Positions 1 through 4,094 of a stretch of 6,977 bases of DNA are shown one piece after another. The stretch lies in the NCBI GenBank assembly GCA_946481195.1, contig CAMLNG010000198.1, positions 1 to 6,977 on the forward strand, in the 5' to 3' direction. Made by a program: the position numbers and the translations under genes. A model generated the notes under the pieces. The model did not search any database. It was given only the letters and a program-made list of their open reading frames with translations, and was not told the DNA's origin. Origin of the DNA: an uncultured Chromatiaceae bacterium (GTDB lineage Bacteria > Pseudomonadota > Gammaproteobacteria > Enterobacterales > Alteromonadaceae). How positions within the stretch are numbered: position 1 is the stretch's first letter; each line of letters starts with the position of its first letter.

Positions 1-1291
1 CCTTAGTACGGCCATGCACAACAGGTTCAAGTTCAAATTTGCCAAGTGCGCCATTGGGATGCTTAATAGTTCCTGTTACATATAATGGCTTCTTAACACA
101 TTGATATTGCATTTCCTGATAATCCGGTAGTAATGCCGGATTGTGCCAAAGACTCAATTGTTTCAAATCAAACTCCCAAAACATTGGGTTTTGAGGATCT
201 GATGGGAGTGTTACTTTTTCCAGTGTTGGCAATAGATCGCTGGAGTACTGATACTCCCAGGTTTGTCCGTTTGCAATAATCGATTTAATTAAATGTTTAC
301 GCTCTGGCAGCGGATCATAAGTGAATGTAATTTCTCGACTGTCATTACTTGTTATAGATTCTAGTCTTTGCGAAGTTTTATTGTTTGAGTTGACATAGGA
401 GCTGTAGTTGTATTTAACCCAGTTGCCATGCACATCTTCAATCTTCGAGACTCTTAAATATAAGTGATAAATTGGCAGACTTCGCTGATCTTCACTCGAT
501 GCATAATTTCTAACAGCGTGAGGAACATCAAAAGTATATTTGATCCCTGCAGGAGAGATGGCAATAAAACCTTCACCGGAATTATCAGCTCTTTTGAAGC
601 AATTCAACTTCCAATGATTCTTTGTGAAGTATGTTGATGACAAACCCCCATGATACAATAAGTGTTTCTGACTCCCATCAATCAACATTGAAACACCGTT
701 CCAATATTGGTTAGCATCCACCACGTTACCTTTATAATTAACGGCGCCTGGTCGCTGGTATCCTGAACATTCCAGGCCTTGTCCCCAAGCACCGGCATTT
801 GCAGTTCCAGGCATAAGCACTGTTGTATGGATGGATGGTAGTTCCAGGCTCCAGTCGCTGAACTCTGCAGTCGCTTTCTGTTTAAAATTTGTATCATTAA
901 ACACCCTGCGCACACTTACAGGTAAAATGCTATTCCCTTTTATTTCAATATCCGTGTGGGTAAAGCTTACAGCCCCAGAAGATTGGTCAATTTGTTCACC
1001 AATCAATCCTGTAGATTCTGCAGTCATATCAAATGAAACGGCAATTTGTGCCATAACGTCTTTATAATAAACAGAACTACCTTCAGGATCTGTTCCTGTA
1101 GCATTTTCCGACACAATTTTTGCATTCTGGCCAGGTGATGGAGTTTTAATTAGGTCCACAAAAGGATCAACGGCTATACCTGCATAATCTGTTGCGAGAG
1201 TTGCGCCAGAAAACACTAAAGTAAGTGCACAAATACCAAGCTTTTTAGTATCTTTTAATTTTTTTTTATACATAGTCCAATCCGTTCGCAT
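1..1291 (-). CDS. RHS/YD-repeat family exported protein, N-terminal 430 residues (partial, runs off left edge)
   Basis: Reading leftward from 1291 the frame is open for 430 codons to the window edge, so the C-terminus is missing. The ATG at 1291 is one base after the stop of the upstream gene and has AAGGA eight bases before it; an in-frame ATG at 1273 lacks a comparable site. Residues 8-33 form a signal peptide: a lysine-rich start, a hydrophobic stretch 'LGICALTLVFSGATLA', and probable cleavage before TDYAG. The following text resembles the N-terminal part of secreted RHS proteins: 'GNSILPVSVRRVF' (119-131), 'DWSLELPSI' (146-154), 'AWGQGLECSG' (168-177), a YD-like segment 'SKIEDVHGNWVKYNY' (282-296) with 'REITFTYD' (319-326), and 'HPNGALGKFE...HGRT' (411-429). 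In this family the repeats build a shell, and a variable C-terminal tip is often a toxin. That tip is not visible here, so activity cannot be named. The gene is A+T-richer than the plus-strand genes and ends an apparent three-gene operon. Confidence 0.85.
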   Translation of the reverse strand, partial: MRTDWTMYKKKLKDTKKLGICALTLVFSGATLATDYAGIAVDPFVDLIKTPSPGQNAKIVSENATGTDPEGSSVYYKDVMAQIAVSFDMTAESTGLIGEQIDQSSGAVSFTHTDIEIKGNSILPVSVRRVFNDTNFKQKATAEFSDWSLELPSIHTTVLMPGTANAGAWGQGLECSGYQRPGAVNYKGNVVDANQYWNGVSMLIDGSQKHLLYHGGLSSTYFTKNHWKLNCFKRADNSGEGFIAISPAGIKYTFDVPHAVRNYASSEDQRSLPIYHLYLRVSKIEDVHGNWVKYNYSSYVNSNNKTSQRLESITSNDSREITFTYDPLPERKHLIKSIIANGQTWEYQYSSDLLPTLEKVTLPSDPQNPMFWEFDLKQLSLWHNPALLPDYQEMQYQCVKKPLYVTGTIKHPNGALGKFELEPVVHGRTK

Positions 1292-1292
1292 A

Positions 1293-1967
1293 TTAATTAT
1301 CCTTACTCTCACCAAATGGCTTGTATTCCGTGCGTTTAATGACGTTGCCTGATGTATCAGTCTCAACAACGGCGGAACCCAGTACATCTGTGTGTAAATA
1401 CACCAGTTTTTCGCCAGCGAGATAGACCGCCGAAACGGAACATGGCGCATTTATAAAGCCTGTGATGTACGTGGCACCCGATAATGTTCCTCCACAACCT
1501 GAAATGCTTTGAAGCTTGAAACCTGGCTTAGGATTAAGGTAGATGGTTGTATTTCCGCCCTCTGGAACCATTATGCTGCCTGGAGACAATGAAGCGCCGT
1601 AAGAGCTGGTAGTGGACACTAAATGTCTGATCGGGTTCGTGGAAAAAGCAACACTAACTGTGCAGTTTGAATTAATTACTCCTGTCGTGTACACGTTTCC
1701 GCTTTTTTTGCCACCACAGCCACCGACGTCATAGATGATGTACCCTGGCTTTGGTGTGATAATAAAACTTGCCGTTTGACCAGCGCTGACCTGCGCTTGA
1801 GTCGGTGATACCTCACCAAATGAAGAAGCGAAAGATGTAGAAACAGTCAGTGTTGATAGAACTTCATTTTTTGGTTCTGCCAATGCTTGAGCCTGAATAC
1901 TTAATACCACTGGTATTACGTAAAGCAGCGTACGTTTGCTTTTTATTAGCTTGATATCCAACTTCAT
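1293..1967 (-). CDS. Exported two-repeat protein ending in an RHS-core motif (224 aa)
   Basis: The ATG at 1967 is preceded by AAAGGA at six bases' spacing and overlaps the upstream stop as ATGA. Residues 1-30 are a signal peptide (basic start, hydrophobic 'LLYVIPVVLSIQAQALA'). Two copies of one repeat follow, about 38-110 and 115-183. Both share 'PKPG', a 'GCGG' turn, 'sG..Y.TG.IN', a later Cys (C102, C176) and an aromatic V-x-V-type end, so each may hold one disulfide (C84/C102 and C158/C176). They resemble the extracellular 'bacterial repeat' beta modules; function unknown. Residues 189-219 then switch to the conserved end of RHS cores ('YLHTDVLGS', 'TSGNVIKRTEY', 'KPFGE'), and the protein stops five residues later, where RHS proteins normally continue into the 'GYTGH...YDARYYDP'-type core. 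It is therefore either an RHS-derived stub or a purpose-built partner of the RHS protein encoded one base downstream. I am sure that it is a gene; its role is open. Confidence 0.82.
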   Translation of the reverse strand: MKLDIKLIKSKRTLLYVIPVVLSIQAQALAEPKNEVLSTLTVSTSFASSFGEVSPTQAQVSAGQTASFIITPKPGYIIYDVGGCGGKKSGNVYTTGVINSNCTVSVAFSTNPIRHLVSTTSSYGASLSPGSIMVPEGGNTTIYLNPKPGFKLQSISGCGGTLSGATYITGFINAPCSVSAVYLAGEKLVYLHTDVLGSAVVETDTSGNVIKRTEYKPFGESKDN

Positions 1968-2233
1968 AGATCGTCCTTTTTTGAAGATAGGGACGGTGAT
2001 ATCAGCATTAAAATGTCCCCAATTTCCATCAAAAAGAGCCGTTTCAAGGAAATATCAAATTTCCGTAAGGTTTGCTTGTATTCAAACGGGAGATTAATCC
2101 TCAGTATTGTTTTCAGTTCGTTAATTTTGTAAATATTTTGGTTTTGCAGTCCAAGCCATTCCGGTTGCGTGTGGAGATAGTGGCTTTGTTGCTCTGTCGT
2201 CATACGCTGCAATGCTGGCAAAATCTCTCTCAC
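1964..2233 (-). CDS. Hypothetical protein, first gene of the RHS operon (89 aa)
   Basis: I do not recognise this family. The frame starts with GTG at 2233, immediately after an in-frame TAA, and ends in TGA overlapping the ATG of the next gene (ATGA). That overlap and the base composition shared with the two following genes are the main reasons to accept it. There is no signal peptide or clear membrane segment. The sequence looks mostly helical and polar in its first half, with a basic 'KQTLRKFDISLKRL' stretch (about 53-66), then a short hydrophobic run 'FLMEIGDILMLI' (67-78) and a charged tail. The start is uncertain: no good ribosome site lies directly before the GTG, while a perfect AGGAGG sits about 30 bases upstream, next to a 10-codon frame whose stop overlaps this GTG. 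An internal ATG at 2203 is an alternative. It could also be the remnant of a longer gene cut by the TAA at 2236-2234. Confidence 0.5.
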   Translation of the reverse strand: MREILPALQRMTTEQQSHYLHTQPEWLGLQNQNIYKINELKTILRINLPFEYKQTLRKFDISLKRLFLMEIGDILMLISPSLSSKKDDL

Positions 2234-2262
2234 TTAAATGCTACAAAGTAGCTCCAGTGCAA
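2230..2262 (-). CDS. Possible 10-codon leader frame coupled to the 89-aa gene
   Basis: A perfect AGGAGG (complement of 2266-2271) is followed three bases later by TTG at 2262, opening a ten-codon frame (LHWSYFVAFK, with fMet at a true start). Its TGA overlaps the GTG start of the 89-aa gene as GTGA. This geometry would deliver ribosomes to a start that has no ribosome site of its own. The TTG start and the three-base spacing are poor, so it may equally be a chance short frame beside a stray purine run. Confidence 0.25.
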   Translation of the reverse strand: MHWSYFVAFK

Positions 2263-2265
2263 AAA

Positions 2266-2271
2266 CCTCCT
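2266..2271 (-). promoter_or_regulatory. Isolated strong ribosome-binding sequence AGGAGG upstream of the RHS operon
   Basis: The minus strand reads AGGAGG here, the best Shine-Dalgarno match in the left half, but it is about 32 bases before the annotated GTG at 2233. It either serves the short TTG frame starting at 2262, or marks the original start region of a gene whose reading frame has since been broken. Confidence 0.4.
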
Positions 2272-2298
2272 GACAAATGTCATCTTTTTTTGCTGACA
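2271..2298. promoter_or_regulatory. Inverted-repeat operator candidate between the RHS operon and the kinase gene
   Basis: A perfect dyad TGACA-AA-TGTCA lies at 2271-2282, and a third half-site TGACA lies at 2294-2298 after a run of seven T. The second and third half-sites also form an inverted pair 11 bases apart. The cluster sits inside the 142-base divergent intergenic region, about 80-100 bases before the kinase start. On the minus strand the dyad contains TTGTCA, five of six matches to a sigma-70 -35 box. Spaced pentamer half-sites suit a dimeric LuxR-type regulator such as the one encoded downstream, but that link is inference. I see no convincing full sigma-70 promoter on either strand. 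Confidence 0.35.
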
Positions 2299-2375
2299 CA
2301 CCAGACTATTCCCGGCGTCCTGGCTCAGTTAAGCTGTGAAATATCACCAATGCAGGCCCGCGACCGGAGGCAACA

Positions 2376-3458
2376 ATGACAGTGCAGTTAGATGGCAAAT
2401 GGAGCTGGGTTTATCTGGTCAATCTGGTGTTTTACCTGGTGCCGCTGTTTTATCTGCCATTTGCGCCATGGCAAATCGTGGTGGCTGTCACAGTGTTACT
2501 GGCTTTTATCTGGTGCTATTTTTGGGCCTACCGGGTGGCGACAGCACAGATGCAATGGCCTGTACTTTGTATGCTGGCGCTGGCCGTTGGGGTGACACCG
2601 CTAAATCCCGGCAGTATTTCGTTATTTGCCTATACCGGTTTTTTTATTGGCTTTGCCTGGCCGCTGCGTCAGGCGCTGGCCGCCGTTATTGCGATACTGC
2701 TGATCATGGTTGCGCTGAATACCAGCCTGGATTTTAAAGGTCCGTATTTTCTGCTGTACGGTGGCGTATTACTGGTGGCGGTCGCCAGTTTTGGTTTGCT
2801 GGAACGGCAACGCCAGCTGCGGTTGCGTCAGCAACAACGCAGTCAGGAAGAAATTGCCCAGCTGGCGCAGATGGTTGAGCGTGAACGGATTGCCCGCGAT
2901 TTGCACGACATTATGGGCCACAGCTTATCCAGTATCGTGTTAAAAGCGGACCTCGCCAAAGCGTTGCTGAAAGCCGGCAACAGTGCAGAAGCGGCTTTGC
3001 ATCTGACCGAACTGGCGCAGGTGGCGCGCGATTCGTTGTCTCAGGTGCGCCAGACCGTGTCAGGTTATAAACACAAAGGGCTGCTGGCGGAAGTCAGTAC
3101 CCTGGCGCAGCGGCTGCGTGAACATGGTTTTGCGGTGACGCTGGAAGGCGAAGTGCCAAAACTGGCGGCGCGGGAAGAGTCGGCGCTTATTTTGGTGCTG
3201 ACTGAACTGGTCACCAACATTCTGCGTCACAGCAAAGGCGACAGCTGTCGCATTAGTTTTCGTGAACAGGATCAAGGTGTTGTGATGGAAGTCGCCGACA
3301 ACGGTGAAGTGAAAAACTTCGGCTTTGGCAACGGTCTGACCGGCGTCACTGAACGGCTGCACGCGCTACAGGCCAAACTGGATTATCAACTGGATGCCGG
3401 CTGTCAGTTAAAAATCTGGCTGCCCAAAGGAAATGCTGATGCGAATATTATTGGCTGA
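2376..3458 (+). CDS. DesK-like membrane sensor histidine kinase (HisKA_3 type, 360 aa)
   Basis: The ATG at 2376 has GGAGG five bases upstream. Residues 10-142 hold about five or six hydrophobic spans with almost no periplasmic loop, as in kinases that sense membrane state. A charged, glutamine-rich linker (143-170, likely coiled coil) leads into the dimerisation/phosphotransfer box 'ERERIARDLHDIMGHSLS', with the phosphorylated histidine at H177. The catalytic domain shows an N-box 'TELVTNILRHS' (276-286, N281), a G1 motif 'DNG' (308-310) and a G2 loop 'GNGLTGVTERL' (318-328). Length and layout match Bacillus DesK, the cold-activated kinase that controls a membrane fatty-acid desaturase. Position H+5, a phosphatase Gln in DesK, is His182 here. 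The gene overlaps the response regulator, its evident partner. No desaturase is in the window, so the stimulus and target are unproven. Confidence 0.93.
   Translation: MTVQLDGKWSWVYLVNLVFYLVPLFYLPFAPWQIVVAVTVLLAFIWCYFWAYRVATAQMQWPVLCMLALAVGVTPLNPGSISLFAYTGFFIGFAWPLRQALAAVIAILLIMVALNTSLDFKGPYFLLYGGVLLVAVASFGLLERQRQLRLRQQQRSQEEIAQLAQMVERERIARDLHDIMGHSLSSIVLKADLAKALLKAGNSAEAALHLTELAQVARDSLSQVRQTVSGYKHKGLLAEVSTLAQRLREHGFAVTLEGEVPKLAAREESALILVLTELVTNILRHSKGDSCRISFREQDQGVVMEVADNGEVKNFGFGNGLTGVTERLHALQAKLDYQLDAGCQLKIWLPKGNADANIIG
3426..3431 (+). promoter_or_regulatory. Ribosome-binding site AAAGGA that decides the response-regulator start
   Basis: AAAGGA lies inside the end of the kinase gene. It is one base from the ATG at 3433, which is too close, and seven bases from the in-frame ATG at 3439, which is ideal. 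The second ATG also gives the usual response-regulator N-terminus 'MRILLAEDQ'. Confidence 0.7.
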
Positions 3459-4035
3459 AGATCAGGCGATGGTGCGCGGAGCACTGGCCTCCCTGTTAAA
3501 ACTATCCAGCAACCACGAGCTGGTCGAAGCCGCCGATGGCGATAGTGCACTGAAGTTACTCAAAGCCGAACATTTTGATGTGCTGCTGACCGATATCGAA
3601 ATGCCGGGGCGCAGCGGGCTCGAACTCGCCGCCTGGCTGCAACAACAGCAAAGCAGTACCAAAGTCATCATTATTACCACCTTTGGCCGCAGCGGTTATG
3701 TGCGCCGCGCGCTGGATTGCGGTGTCAGTGGCTTTTTACTCAAAGATGCGCCGGTCGATGATTTACTGGCGGCCATTGATAAAGTGCTGGCCGGCAAACG
3801 CGTGATTGACAGCGAACTGGCGCTGCTGGCACTGGGTGAACAAGACCCGCTCAGCGATAAAGAACGCCGCGCGCTGCGTTTAGCCGGTGAAGGCAAATCC
3901 ACCGCTGAAATTGCCGGGCTGTTGTTTATCGCCGAAGGCACAGTACGCAATTATCTGTCAGAGGCAATGGCGAAACTGAACGCAGTGAACCGGGTGGAAG
4001 CGGCACGGATCGCCCAGCAAAAAGGCTGGCTCTGA
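3439..4035 (+). CDS. DesR-like response regulator, NarL/LuxR family (198 aa)
   Basis: The start at 3439 is chosen by the ribosome site; starting at 3433 would add two residues. Numbering from 3439, the receiver domain (1-118) has the acidic pair in 'LLAEDQ' (E7, D8), the phosphoacceptor D52 in 'LLTDIEMPG', the conserved Thr in 'IITTFGRSGY' and K102 in 'FLLKDAP'. The LuxR-type helix-turn-helix occupies about 138-198, with 'KSTAEIAGLL' and recognition helix 'EGTVRNYLSEAMAKL'. Several stretches closely track Bacillus DesR from memory ('TTFxRxGY', 'GTVRNY', terminal 'KGW'), which supports pairing with the DesK-like kinase. It is encoded with a 20-base overlap of that kinase, so it is co-translated. 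It is a DNA-binding cytoplasmic regulator; its target is unknown, with the dyad upstream of the kinase an obvious candidate. Confidence 0.93.
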   Translation: MRILLAEDQAMVRGALASLLKLSSNHELVEAADGDSALKLLKAEHFDVLLTDIEMPGRSGLELAAWLQQQQSSTKVIIITTFGRSGYVRRALDCGVSGFLLKDAPVDDLLAAIDKVLAGKRVIDSELALLALGEQDPLSDKERRALRLAGEGKSTAEIAGLLFIAEGTVRNYLSEAMAKLNAVNRVEAARIAQQKGWL

Positions 4036-4058
4036 GTGGTCAAATGGCGTACTCCGTG

Positions 4059-4073
4059 TTAACTTGAAGTTAA
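4059..4073. repeat. Perfect AT-rich palindrome between the regulator and peptidase genes
   Basis: TTAACT-TGA-AGTTAA is a six-base inverted repeat with a three-base centre, 22 bases before the peptidase ATG. It is too AT-rich, and lacks a following T run, to be a convincing intrinsic terminator. It could be an operator or a weak hairpin. Confidence 0.4.
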
Positions 4074-4087
4074 ATTAATCCGGAAGC
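4073..4087 (+). repeat. Left copy of a 15-bp direct repeat bracketing the peptidase gene
   Basis: AATTAATCCGGAAGC is identical to 6345-6359. This copy ends seven bases before the ATG of the peptidase and supplies its weak ribosome site (GGAAG). The two copies are 2272 bases apart and enclose only that gene. Confidence 0.6.
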
Positions 4088-4094
4088 GTCTGTC

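Noticed and set aside
120..139. TAATCCGG-like words in the RHS gene resembling the 15-bp repeat
   Set aside because: Only eight bases match and they lie within coding sequence with no boundary relation, so chance is the simplest explanation.
682..1067. Short open frames on both strands inside the RHS gene (minus 682-915, plus 831-1067)
   Set aside because: Both lie within the continuous RHS frame, in other frames, and encode no recognisable domain or ribosome-site-supported start.
2284..2300. T-run followed by GC-poor sequence as an intrinsic terminator
   Set aside because: No GC-rich stem precedes the seven T residues, and no gene ends nearby; it is more likely the spacer of the half-site cluster.
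2335..2348. CRP-like site TGTGA-AATA-TCACC upstream of the kinase
   Set aside because: The half-sites are separated by four bases instead of the six needed for a CRP site, and the second half ends in C instead of A.
2336..2737. Plus-strand 133-codon frame overlapping the start of the kinase gene
   Set aside because: It covers the transmembrane part of the kinase in another frame, has low-complexity shadow-like content, and the kinase start has a far better ribosome site.
3060..3950. Minus-strand frames opposite the kinase and response-regulator genes
   Set aside because: They are antisense to clearly conserved catalytic and receiver domains and show serine/alanine-rich shadow composition.
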